Source: Pseudoteredinibacter isoporae_A
GTDB lineage: Bacteria > Pseudomonadota > Gammaproteobacteria > Pseudomonadales > Cellvibrionaceae
Direction of reading: 5' to 3'
DNA length: 64,000 nt
Assembly (NCBI RefSeq): GCF_040372805.1
Contig: NZ_BAABWJ010000006.1
Location: forward strand, 124,001-188,000
Each line of letters starts with the position of its first letter. Positions within the stretch are counted from its first letter, which is position 1. A program made the position numbers and the translations under genes. Under the pieces are notes generated by a model. It searched no databases. It saw only the letters and a list, made by a program, of their open reading frames with translations, and had not been told where the DNA came from. This document shows positions 44,152 to 52,541 of the stretch, piece by piece.

Positions 44152-45468
44152 ATGTCACACGCAATCGATCAATTGATCCACTGCCGCTGGCTCATCACCA
44201 TGGACAGCGAGCGCCGAGTGCTGGAAAACCACAGCATTGCCATCAAAGACGGAAAGATCGCCGCGATCGTCCCCAGCGCCGACGCCGAGGAACAGTTCAG
44301 CGCTAATGAGTGCATCACCCTTGAACAACATATTGCCCTACCCGGCCTGGTGAATACCCACGGCCATTTGGCGATGACCCTGCTGCGCGGCTATGCCGAT
44401 GATTACCCGCTGCACGACTGGCTCAATGACCACATCTGGCCCGCCGAAGGTAAATTTGTCAGCCACGAGTTTGTCGCCGACGGCGCTCGTCTGGCGATGG
44501 CCGAAATGATTCGCGGCGGTACGACCGCTTTCAGTGACAATTACTTCTTTCCCGAAGCGGTCGCCGAAGTCTGCGCCGAAGTCGGTATGCGCGGCAGTCT
44601 GTACAGCCCTATCCTGAATTTCCCGACCGCCTGGGGCTCCGGTCCTGACGAAACCATTCCCAAAAGCTGCGCCCTGATCGAGCAATATCAGGACCATCCT
44701 TTGGTGAATATTGGTTTTGGCCCTCATGCACCCTATACCGTCAGCAATGAAGCCTTTGCCGAAATAGCCAAGCAGGAAGCCAAGTACCAATGCGGCATCA
44801 TGGTTCACCTGCAGGAAACCCAGAAAGAGGTGGATGATTCCATCGAAGAGCACGGCAAACGCCCGACCGAACGGCTGAATGAACTGGGCGTCATGAACGA
44901 ACGCACCCAATGCGTCCACATGACCGCGGTCAGTGATGAAGACATTACCCTTCTGCAAGCAAGCAAAAGCCATGTAGTGCACTGCCCTGAATCCAATCTG
45001 AAACTGGCTAGCGGCTTCTGCCCAACAGAGAAACTGCGCAATGCTGGCGTCAACGTTTCTCTGGGTACCGATGGTGCCGCCAGCAACAATGATCTGGATA
45101 TGCTCAGTGAAATGCGTACCGCCTCTATGTTGGCCAAAGTCGTCGCTGACGATGCCAGCGCCCTGAAAGCTATGGACAGTTTGGCCATGGCCACGATCGA
45201 CGGAGCCAAAGCCCTGAACATTGACAGCGTCACTGGCAGCTTGGAGGTCGGCAAAGCCGCCGATATCGCCACGGTGGAATTGAGTGCCTTAAACGCCCTG
45301 CCCATGTACGACCCGGTGAGCTACTTGGTGTACACCAACTGCAGCCATCAAGTCAGCGATGTGTGGGTTGCCGGCGAACGTTTACTGGCAGCAGGTGTTC
45401 TACAAACCATTGATGAGGGCGCACTGCGCGACAACGCGCTGCAATGGCAGACTAAAATCAAAGGCTAA
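44152..45468 (+). CDS. mtaD: 5-methylthioadenosine / S-adenosylhomocysteine deaminase (TRZ/ATZ family)
   Basis: A 438-aa amidohydrolase. The metal site is formed by His70 and His72 (NTHGHLAMTLLRG), His in GPHAPYTVS, His in MVHLQET, and Asp in SLGTDGAASNNDLDM. The sequence and the order mtaD-ubiG-mupP-yciK equal the P. aeruginosa locus PA3170-PA3173, whose first product deaminates methylthioadenosine in methionine salvage. I therefore favour MTA deaminase, with SAH or other adenosine analogues as alternatives. Start at 44152 (MSHAIDQ); the frame runs 19 codons further upstream into a GC-rich leader. Confidence 0.88.
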   Translation: MSHAIDQLIHCRWLITMDSERRVLENHSIAIKDGKIAAIVPSADAEEQFSANECITLEQHIALPGLVNTHGHLAMTLLRGYADDYPLHDWLNDHIWPAEGKFVSHEFVADGARLAMAEMIRGGTTAFSDNYFFPEAVAEVCAEVGMRGSLYSPILNFPTAWGSGPDETIPKSCALIEQYQDHPLVNIGFGPHAPYTVSNEAFAEIAKQEAKYQCGIMVHLQETQKEVDDSIEEHGKRPTERLNELGVMNERTQCVHMTAVSDEDITLLQASKSHVVHCPESNLKLASGFCPTEKLRNAGVNVSLGTDGAASNNDLDMLSEMRTASMLAKVVADDASALKAMDSLAMATIDGAKALNIDSVTGSLEVGKAADIATVELSALNALPMYDPVSYLVYTNCSHQVSDVWVAGERLLAAGVLQTIDEGALRDNALQWQTKIKG

Positions 45469-45488
45469 AGCCGCACTATGATTCCCTT

Positions 45489-45526
45489 ACCGGCCTTTAA
45501 CGCACGCCTGTGCAATTAAGGCCGGT
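45489..45526 (+). terminator. Hairpin after mtaD
   Basis: Nine-bp perfect arms ACCGGCCTT / AAGGCCGGT with an inner GCAC / GTGC stem. No T-run follows, so it may be a pause or processing site before ubiG. Confidence 0.4.
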
Positions 45527-45655
45527 TCGTCGGCCCCTTGCCTCCCAACAAAATTCCTCCACAAGCCAAACCCTATCGATACGCAGCCTTTCGCAATGCT
45601 ATAATCGCGATCCCAAATGCGCGTCTCGGCGCCCAGTCTTAAAAAGGTTTGATGA

Positions 45656-46375
45656 ATGAGCACAAGTACGGCTTCCAGCAATGTCGACCCAGCCGAAGTG
45701 GCTAAATTTGAAGCACTGGCCAGCCGCTGGTGGGACCGCGAAGGCGAATTTAAGCCTTTGCACGATATCAACCCACTGCGAGCCAACTATATTGATGAGC
45801 GCGCCCAAGTCGCCGAGAAACGTTATCTCGATGTCGGCTGTGGTGGTGGAATTCTGACCGAAGCGATGGCGCAAAGAGGCGCCATGGTGAACGGTATCGA
45901 CATGGGCGAAGCCCCTCTGCAGGTAGCCAAACTTCACAGTTTGGAATCGGGAGTCGAGGTAAATTACCGTCGCTGTACCGCCGAAGAACTGGCCGAGAAA
46001 GAAGCCGGGCAATACGACGTCGTCAGCTGCCTGGAAATGATGGAACACGTTCCCGATCCCGCTTCTGTTATTCAAGCCTGTGCCGATCTCTGCAAACCCG
46101 GTGGCGATGTATTTTTCTCGACAATCAATCGCACCCCCAAAGCCTATGCTCTGGCTATTGTTGGGGCGGAATATATTCTGCGCTGGCTCCCCAAGGGCAC
46201 ACACGAATACAGTAAATTTATTCGCCCTTCAGAGCTGGCGGCCGGTTTGCGCCAGGCTGGTTTGGAGCTGGTCGACATTACCGGGATGACCTACAACCCA
46301 CTGCTCAAACGCTACAAACTCAACCCAAAGGACGTGGATGTAAATTATTTGGTTCACGCACGTAAACCCGTCTAA
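45656..46375 (+). CDS. ubiG: Ubiquinone biosynthesis O-methyltransferase
   Basis: UbiG (239 aa) performs both O-methylations of the ubiquinone ring. The N-terminal VDPAEVAKFEALASRWWDREGEFKPLH is diagnostic, the SAM-binding motif I reads LDVGCGGGILTEAMA, and later SCLEMMEHVPDP and GMTYNPLLKRYKL are conserved. The length matches E. coli UbiG (240). A 14-base gap to the next gene suggests an operon with mupP and yciK. Confidence 0.97.
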   Translation: MSTSTASSNVDPAEVAKFEALASRWWDREGEFKPLHDINPLRANYIDERAQVAEKRYLDVGCGGGILTEAMAQRGAMVNGIDMGEAPLQVAKLHSLESGVEVNYRRCTAEELAEKEAGQYDVVSCLEMMEHVPDPASVIQACADLCKPGGDVFFSTINRTPKAYALAIVGAEYILRWLPKGTHEYSKFIRPSELAAGLRQAGLELVDITGMTYNPLLKRYKLNPKDVDVNYLVHARKPV

Positions 46376-46389
46376 GCCCCAATATTTTT

Positions 46390-47055
46390 ATGCCTAATTT
46401 AAAAGCGGTATTGTTCGATCTGGACGGTACCTTGATTGACACAGCGCCGGATTTTATTCGTGTGGTACATCAATTGCTGCGTGAGGACAATCGTCCATTG
46501 ATCGCAGAAGAACGCATTCGCGCCACTGTATCGGCCGGCTCACGAGCCCTCATCCAACTGGCCTACGATTTAGAACCCGGCCATGCAGATGTAGAACCGC
46601 TCCGCGAGCGCCTGCTGACACTTTACGAACAAGGGATCGCCATCGACAGCAAGCCGTTTGCAGGCATTAATGAGCTGCTGAAGAAACTTGGGGAGCATCG
46701 TATTCCCTGGGGTATATCCACGAACAAGCCCGAGTACTATACCCGCTTGCTTATGGAGCAATTGCCTCTAGACCCAATGCCGGCCATTGTACTTTCGCCC
46801 GACCAAGTGCCCAATGCCAAGCCGGCTCCAGACTCCCTGTTTATTGCCTGCGATCATATTGGTTGCCAGGTCGAAGAAGCCATTTATATCGGCGATCATG
46901 AGCGCGACATCCAATGCGGACAACGCGCCAGTATGCCCACCATTGCAGCCGCCTACGGTTACATTCCGGAAGGAGAATCGGCCCATGATTGGAATGCCGA
47001 CCATGTGGTGGATCACGCCGAAGAAATTTGGCCTCTCATCGAAGAGCGGTTGTAA
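46390..47055 (+). CDS. mupP: HAD phosphatase, N-acetylmuramic acid 6-phosphate phosphatase (MupP) / Gph type
   Basis: A 221-aa HAD-superfamily phosphatase with the nucleophile DLDGTLIDTAPD (first Asp at residue 10), the ISTNKP motif II, Lys in NAKPAPDSL, and GDHERDIQCG motif IV. It is close to phosphoglycolate phosphatase (Gph), but its place right after ubiG is that of P. aeruginosa MupP, which removes phosphate from MurNAc-6P in cell-wall recycling. The MupP call rests on this synteny; Gph activity is the alternative. Confidence 0.8.
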   Translation: MPNLKAVLFDLDGTLIDTAPDFIRVVHQLLREDNRPLIAEERIRATVSAGSRALIQLAYDLEPGHADVEPLRERLLTLYEQGIAIDSKPFAGINELLKKLGEHRIPWGISTNKPEYYTRLLMEQLPLDPMPAIVLSPDQVPNAKPAPDSLFIACDHIGCQVEEAIYIGDHERDIQCGQRASMPTIAAAYGYIPEGESAHDWNADHVVDHAEEIWPLIEERL

Positions 47056-47145
47056 AATTACTGCATTCTTTTCTGAACATCGAAACAACAATCAAGATCC
47101 TATTTGAAACACTACGGACTTGAAATAACTACGGATTACCGCCCT

Positions 47146-47934
47146 ATGGATCACCCCAAAGACATTCAGCAACTCAGCATCGAAGCGGCTGCTTTTCAGG
47201 CAGATGACGACGCTCTGAAAGGTAAGGTCATCGCGATCACAGGTGCGGGCGACGGCATCGGTAAAGTTGCAGCCCTCTCTTGCGCGGCGCACGGCGCGAC
47301 TGTGATTCTACTCGGCCGAACCATTCCAAAATTGGAAAAGGTTTACGATGACATTGAAGCCGCGGGCTACCCACAGGCCGCCATTTTTCCGATTAACTTT
47401 GAAGGCGCGGTGGAAAAAGATTACAACGATATGGCCGACGCCATTGATGCGGAATTTGGTCGCTTAGATGGCCTGCTCCACAATGCGGCTCAACTTGGAC
47501 CACAAACTCCCCTCAGTAACTATGAAGTCGATAATTGGCAAAAACTGATGCAGGTTAATGTCACCGCTGGATTTTTGATGACTAAGGCCCTGATGCCTTT
47601 GCTGGAAAAAGCCGACAATGCCAGCGTGGTATTTACCAGCTCATCGGTCGGTCGTAAGGGTCGAGCCTATTGGGGCGCCTACTCGGTGAGCAAAGCCGCC
47701 GTTGAAAATATGGTTCAAGTTTTTGCGGATGAAATGGACGGCATCAATAATGTCCGGATGAACTGTATTAACCCAGGCGCGACTCGCACTCAAATGCGCG
47801 CCAGCGCCTACCCCAGTGAAAACCCGGCGCAGCTGAAAACACCTGCCGACATCATGTCCTCCTATTTGTATCTTTTGAGTGACAAGAGTGTGAACTTGAA
47901 CGGGGTGTCTATTGACGCGCAGATAAAACACTAA
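47146..47934 (+). CDS. yciK: YciK family short-chain dehydrogenase
   Basis: An SDR of about 262 aa: TGAGDGIGK cofactor loop, HNAAQLGP, catalytic Ser in FTSSSVGRKGRAYWGAY and Tyr-x-x-x-Lys (YSVSK), then NPGATRTQMRA. SSSVGRKGRAYWGAY is highly specific for YciK. I use the ATG at 47146; a TTG at 47104 would add 14 residues. Even so, the protein is about 25 residues longer at the N-terminus than E. coli YciK. It is the last gene of the mtaD-ubiG-mupP-yciK group. The substrate is unknown. Confidence 0.9.
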   Translation: MDHPKDIQQLSIEAAAFQADDDALKGKVIAITGAGDGIGKVAALSCAAHGATVILLGRTIPKLEKVYDDIEAAGYPQAAIFPINFEGAVEKDYNDMADAIDAEFGRLDGLLHNAAQLGPQTPLSNYEVDNWQKLMQVNVTAGFLMTKALMPLLEKADNASVVFTSSSVGRKGRAYWGAYSVSKAAVENMVQVFADEMDGINNVRMNCINPGATRTQMRASAYPSENPAQLKTPADIMSSYLYLLSDKSVNLNGVSIDAQIKH

Positions 47935-47954
47935 GCGCTTTGAGCATTTCTGGC

Positions 47955-47981
47955 GGCCAGCTCAATATGCCTGAGCTGGCC
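47955..47981. terminator. Hairpin between convergent yciK and lipoprotein genes
   Basis: A 10-bp perfect stem GGCCAGCTCA / TGAGCTGGCC with a 7-base loop in the 27-base gap. The left arm includes the stop codon of the minus-strand gene. There is no T-run. Confidence 0.45.
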
Positions 47982-49185
47982 TTGCTGATTGAACACCCGT
48001 TTCGAGTTTGTAGAATTCCGTCAACAGAGCACGCCATTGCTCATACTGCTGCTCAGCCGATCCTTTCAGGGTATAGACCCGATCATTCAGTTCAACAATC
48101 ACAGGGTTTAATTCGACTGTGAAACTCTTAGCCAAACTGTTCCACTCCTGCTCAAAAATCTTATTGATGTTATAACGTCGGTAGCTGTTACTGATGGCTT
48201 CAAACCCGCCAGCGCGGATCTTCTTTATACCATCTTCACCACTCATACGTCTAAGCTGAAGTTCCAGGTCTCGCTCACAGGAATACCGTGCCCATAATTG
48301 GTAAATTGGCCCCATTTTTTTATGCAGGCCTTGATAATGCGCATCGACTGTATCAATGAAAAGGTGATGGCGAACACGCATACTATCGACTCGCTGTTGC
48401 ATAGGGTCATTATGAGCAAGCAAGCGTTTTATCGCATAGTGGCCCTGAGAATCTTTTTCCAACAAATCATCGAACGTCATCGGCGCGAGATCTTGCGCAT
48501 GACGAATTTCCGCGATGCGCTGAATGCGGCGCAGATCTGCATCCGACAACGTACGTTTAACGGCCAGTAAATCATTGGCGATTTGCTTATAAAGGTTTTC
48601 AAACGGCTCAGAGGATGTCTTGTCCACCTTCAGGCACAAGTCCGAATCAAAGTCAGACAGGTTCAAGGTTTCATCATCGGCAATGCCTTCCTGGCTCTGA
48701 GCATAGCGAGCACTGTAAACCTTATTGAGCCATTCACGGCCAGTGCTGTCTTGCGCCACAATTCTGAAACTCAACACGGCACCGTCCGAATGCAATACCG
48801 AACCCGAAATTTGCAGATCCGTAGATAAATCAGCCTGGGGCAAAACCCGCACCGCTCCCCATTGATTGGATGCCACCAAGGTATTGCGCAAAATTAGCGG
48901 CAAGTACTGACGCTCAATATCCAGAATCTCTTTACCAACCCAGGCACCAAACTGCGCTTCGGCCGCTTTGCTTTTCGCCCGCTCATTCTCGATAGTAAAC
49001 ACAGGAATGCCGACATTGAGAAGCCGTTCTAATTCTGGACGCTCTGCGGCTTGCTCCAACGCCACAAGCGGCGCTGCATCCTTAATATGATCTGCAGCAC
49101 CCCGAGGAAGACGTTCTCTCGAAGAACCGCTGCACGCCGTTATACCGAGACACAGCAAACCAACCAGGTAATACTTCAACCCCAT
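47962..49185 (-). CDS. Putative lipoprotein of unknown function
   Basis: A 407-aa protein with a lipoprotein signal peptide: lipobox LGITAC with Cys18. The mature part starts with a Ser/Arg-rich stretch, then beta-rich (~60-170) and largely alpha-helical (~200-400) sequence with many Arg, Lys and Glu residues. No known domain was recognised. I chose the ATG at 49185, which gives the lipobox its normal position. The preceding gene (secreted protein) stops 8 bases earlier, so the two form an operon and probably work together in the envelope. Confidence 0.6.
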   Translation of the reverse strand: MGLKYYLVGLLCLGITACSGSSRERLPRGAADHIKDAAPLVALEQAAERPELERLLNVGIPVFTIENERAKSKAAEAQFGAWVGKEILDIERQYLPLILRNTLVASNQWGAVRVLPQADLSTDLQISGSVLHSDGAVLSFRIVAQDSTGREWLNKVYSARYAQSQEGIADDETLNLSDFDSDLCLKVDKTSSEPFENLYKQIANDLLAVKRTLSDADLRRIQRIAEIRHAQDLAPMTFDDLLEKDSQGHYAIKRLLAHNDPMQQRVDSMRVRHHLFIDTVDAHYQGLHKKMGPIYQLWARYSCERDLELQLRRMSGEDGIKKIRAGGFEAISNSYRRYNINKIFEQEWNSLAKSFTVELNPVIVELNDRVYTLKGSAEQQYEQWRALLTEFYKLETGVQSARPAQAY

Positions 49186-49193
49186 ACTCACGT

Positions 49194-49946
49194 CTAACGT
49201 TCCCCAGCTTGCTCGCCCAGCAAATTGCACACCTTACCTCGACTGATGGTTTGACGACAGTTGTACTGATTATTTGAATCCCCAAAACGCGTGAAGAACT
49301 GCACAAGTTCAAAGGAAGAACCGCGGTGAGACACCCGGGTTTGCATGTTGATCGACTGTCGATCCGCCGATATCCGAAAGTGGTGCAAAATTTCTGTCCC
49401 CTCATTCAAACTGATCTTGAAAATCAGGCGATTCGAAGACCAAACACAACGCTCAGAGCCAAACTCATTGCCGCTAGACACCGGTTTCTTGCCGACGGTG
49501 CATACCAGATCCGCTTCCCCCTCTCGCTCTATCCGCACCTCATGTTCATCCTGTTTGATACTCATGATGTTGTAACGGCTAATGGACTCGGTAAACCTGG
49601 CGAGATCGATGATATTGGTACGATTACCACCTAGATTTACCTGCACTCCCGGTACGCGGGTATCCCCACCTCCACCTCGAGCTCGCCGATCCGCCGCACG
49701 TCGTAACTCAGCCAGCTTGGCCTTAACCTGGCGCTCCCAGTTGTCGCTGCGCCGATAGTCCTTTTCCCAAGCGCCCGAGAAATCCGGACGAATACTCAGC
49801 TGAGGAAAAATGCCCTCACCAACCTGGGGGACATCTTCTCCATGACTCGAAGCTGCTATCAGCAGCAAACAGACGATAAAGCCTCGTCCCAGTTGAATTA
49901 CGACGCTCGAAGCCATTTCCGTTATATGTGGATTGCGGCGATTCAT
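49194..49946 (-). CDS. Secreted protein of unknown function
   Basis: A 250-aa protein with an N-terminal hydrophobic segment (about 19-35, ending ASSHG) that looks like a signal peptide. The mature part has a basic, Gly-rich stretch (RRARGGGG) and three Cys in the last ~110 residues. Nothing matches a known family by eye. A second ATG at residue 11 is possible. The next gene starts 8 bases after the stop, so they are co-transcribed. Confidence 0.55.
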   Translation of the reverse strand: MNRRNPHITEMASSVVIQLGRGFIVCLLLIAASSHGEDVPQVGEGIFPQLSIRPDFSGAWEKDYRRSDNWERQVKAKLAELRRAADRRARGGGGDTRVPGVQVNLGGNRTNIIDLARFTESISRYNIMSIKQDEHEVRIEREGEADLVCTVGKKPVSSGNEFGSERCVWSSNRLIFKISLNEGTEILHHFRISADRQSINMQTRVSHRGSSFELVQFFTRFGDSNNQYNCRQTISRGKVCNLLGEQAGER

Positions 49947-50284
49947 AACAAGCCAGTACTCACCAAGACCGTATCAGAAGGAGAAAGAATGAATAGGAAT
50001 CAGAATAGTAAATGGAAGAAAGGTTCCCCAGTGTCACGATCAGCAACACTTAAATCGCCCCAAATCGTATGCGTTTAAACCACCCTGCTGGCTACGGCGT
50101 TCTATCAAACGTTCATTCACCTTTTTATACCTCTTCACGCACGTCTTTCCTGATGCCTGTTCCCCTGCGTATCTAGCACTTCCCCCTCGTTGTTAAACTG
50201 AGGGCCAATCAGATGATTTACGTTGGCTTTAAGGCTACAATACTGATCAAAAATTGAGCTAATTTCAAAGGGATATAAGAATAA
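49947..50284. other. 338-bp divergent intergenic region
   Basis: Spacer between the 49194 gene (minus) and the response regulator (plus). It holds no protein-like frame and no copy of the AATGGGGT palindrome. A weak AGGGATATAAG ribosome site precedes the ATG at 50285. Confidence 0.5.
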
Positions 50285-50923
50285 ATGAAAACCTTTACCG
50301 TTGTTATTGCGGATGATCATGAGATTATTCGCGATGCCATTCAAAGCAAAATGAGTATGCACTCTGACATGGGGCAAACGGATTTCGAATTACTCGCATG
50401 TGCTGAAAACGGTATTGATGCCATCGCTACAGTGAAAGCTCACAAACCCGATTTACTCTTCCTCGATATCTCCATGCCTCTGGCAAATGGATCAGAAATC
50501 ATTCACGACATTCGCCGCTGGAGCCCGGACACAAAAGTGGTGGTGTTTACAGGCGTTAGCGCCCCTGGACTGATAGCAAGTATTGTCGAAACCGGGGTTG
50601 ATGGATTATTCAGCAAAAGCACTTCCCTCAATGACATGTTCCAACAAATCCCAACCATTATGCAAGGTGGACGCTATGTAGCACCTGAACTTGTCGAAAT
50701 CATTGATCAGGGCCAAAAAGCCCTGACCTTAACCGGGCGCGAGCGGCAAATACTCAATATGGTGGTCGCTGGAAAGACCAACAAGGACATTGCCTCCGAA
50801 CTGAACATAAGCCCCAAAACGGTCGACAAACACCGAACCAGCTTGATGCAAAAGCTGGATGTGCACTCGGTTGCCAAATTAATGGTGCGGGCATTACAAG
50901 ACGGATTAGTAGAACCCGTCTGA
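50285..50923 (+). CDS. LuxR/NarL-type response regulator
   Basis: A 212-aa response regulator. The receiver domain has the acidic pair Asp10-Asp11, the phosphorylation site Asp61 (LLFLDISMP), Thr89 (VVVFTG) and Lys111 (FSKSTS). The C-terminal GerE helix-turn-helix (about 145-205) reads LTGRERQILNMVVAGKTNKDIA and SPKTVDKHRTSLMQKL. It lies 115 bases before the sensor kinase gene, its likely partner. I infer that it binds the two palindromes at 50957 and 53864. It is the first gene of the accessory cassette that runs to 56256. Confidence 0.92.
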   Translation: MKTFTVVIADDHEIIRDAIQSKMSMHSDMGQTDFELLACAENGIDAIATVKAHKPDLLFLDISMPLANGSEIIHDIRRWSPDTKVVVFTGVSAPGLIASIVETGVDGLFSKSTSLNDMFQQIPTIMQGGRYVAPELVEIIDQGQKALTLTGRERQILNMVVAGKTNKDIASELNISPKTVDKHRTSLMQKLDVHSVAKLMVRALQDGLVEPV

Positions 50924-50956
50924 TCACGCCACATCAGCGTCACTAAAAGAAGAGCT

Positions 50957-50979
50957 CAAATGGGGTGTTTACCCCATTC
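50957..50979. promoter_or_regulatory. Palindromic operator, copy 1 (upstream of the kinase-serpin pair)
   Basis: AATGGGGT-GTTT-ACCCCATT (arms 50959-50966 and 50971-50978), followed by a CGGAA that is also near copy 2. It overlaps a possible -35 (TTCACG, 50977-50982), 61 bases before the kinase start. No T-run follows, so a terminator is less likely than an operator. Confidence 0.6.
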
Positions 50980-51038
50980 ACGGAACAGGCATTTCAGAAA
51001 ATACTGTTGCCATTGGGAATTCAAAGCTTGAAGGGCGA

Positions 51039-52541
51039 ATGAATGTGAACACGATCTCTTTATCCAAAGGTATTATCGGAAGCTTTCTGGTTTTAGCGTC
51101 TTCCAGAGCCTTCGGATTGACCGAATCCTTCACCGCCACAGCGCTGGATTACGTATTCTATACTTTCGCTTTTTCCGGACTTGTTTTTTCAACCCTTACC
51201 ATACTGGCCTACCGCGAGCTGAAATGGCTCGTCTACGTAGCACTGGGTTTATTGCTGATCGTGAATGCCGCGGCCATGGACGGCTCACTCACACTACTGA
51301 TTGGTCAAACTGATTTCACAACCTGGGTCGTCCCTTTTCTCAGCACAACGGTGGCCGCCAGCTTTGGTTTTCTTGTCGTCGCCTTGGGGCTTTCTCCTTC
51401 CCATCGTCTGGGACGCCTGAGACCCACGTTCTTCATTCTCTCGGCCATTGCCGCTCTGTTTACCGCGAGTACGGCATTGTGGTTGGAAAAAATACCCATC
51501 ACCCTCATGTGGATTCCTGCGATTGTGCTTTTTTTCAGCATGGTGGTTTGCCAAGTACTTCCCCCGCTGACCTGGCCCTCTTACACCCCCGGCTTACGTT
51601 GGTTCATTCGCCTCTTTCCCTTTGTCGCGGCTTTGTTCTCTCTCGGTGGCTACATCGCCTTTTCAGGTTCATTTGTGGAAAGCCAACAAGACCTGAATAG
51701 GGTTTATCGTTGGTCACTGCTTATTTTTGCCTTCTTTTCTCTCACTATCGTTATCTGGCAGATCGCGGGACAAAGGCAAGCTAAAGAATCCGCCGAACGT
51801 AAAGCGCTTGAAGCAGAGAAACAAGAAGCCGAACTGCAACTTGCACTTCATGATGCCGACAAAGCTTACCGCGAAGCCCTGTCGATGGCTGCCAGACATC
51901 GCAACCAACTGGAAACAGTATCTCACGATTTAAAACAACCCATTATTGCACTGCGCCTGGCCGCCGATCAGTTGAGACAAAGCAAAAGCCTGGAGGCGGA
52001 AAAACTGTCTAGGGCGATTGATTATATCGACAGTTTATCTCATTCCTATATCCGTTCAGCCCCCTCTCAGGATGAACCCCAGACTGAGAGCAAAGAAACG
52101 GTTTCGACGCGACTGCTCGGCAACGCCCTTCAACAAATGTTCGAGGCAGAAGCATCACTCAAAGGCATTCAATTATCCTTGATTCCGATGAATCACATGG
52201 TATCGATTGAACCGCTTTCCACCATGCGCATTATGACTAACCTCATCAGCAATGCACTCACACACTCAGCGGCGTCTCGTATTCTGATTGGGTTTCGGAA
52301 AGTACAGAACAGGATCGTTTTTCAGGTTCATGACAATGGCTGCGGCATCAATGATATCGATCAGGCGCGTATTTTCGAAGCCGGCCAAAAAGGCAACGAG
52401 TCCACCGGACAAGGTCTCGGGCTCAACATTGTCCAGGAGCTGTGCTCTGCAGCGGACATGCCTTTTTCCATTCAGTCCAACGCAAACATCGGTACCTCCA
52501 TGTACGTTTCAATGCCATGTTCTTTACAGGAGTCAGCATGA
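51039..52541 (+). CDS. Membrane sensor histidine kinase with polytopic sensor domain
   Basis: A 500-aa histidine kinase. The N-terminal ~240 residues hold about eight hydrophobic helices, a polytopic sensor of unknown type (the first may be a signal). A coiled coil rich in Ala, Glu, Lys and Gln runs from about 245 to 290. The H-box is SHDLKQP with His296. NLISNALTHS (N-box), HDNGCGI (G1) and GQGLGLNIV (G2) complete the ATPase domain. It has no receiver domain, so the adjacent LuxR-type regulator is the likely partner. Its stop codon overlaps the serpin start (ATGA), which ties sensor and serpin output together. Confidence 0.92.
   Translation: MNVNTISLSKGIIGSFLVLASSRAFGLTESFTATALDYVFYTFAFSGLVFSTLTILAYRELKWLVYVALGLLLIVNAAAMDGSLTLLIGQTDFTTWVVPFLSTTVAASFGFLVVALGLSPSHRLGRLRPTFFILSAIAALFTASTALWLEKIPITLMWIPAIVLFFSMVVCQVLPPLTWPSYTPGLRWFIRLFPFVAALFSLGGYIAFSGSFVESQQDLNRVYRWSLLIFAFFSLTIVIWQIAGQRQAKESAERKALEAEKQEAELQLALHDADKAYREALSMAARHRNQLETVSHDLKQPIIALRLAADQLRQSKSLEAEKLSRAIDYIDSLSHSYIRSAPSQDEPQTESKETVSTRLLGNALQQMFEAEASLKGIQLSLIPMNHMVSIEPLSTMRIMTNLISNALTHSAASRILIGFRKVQNRIVFQVHDNGCGINDIDQARIFEAGQKGNESTGQGLGLNIVQELCSAADMPFSIQSNANIGTSMYVSMPCSLQESA

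Noticed and set aside
50957..50979. The AATGGGGT palindrome as an intrinsic terminator of the response regulator gene
   Set aside because: There is no T-run after either copy, and both copies sit ahead of new transcription units; operator is the better reading.
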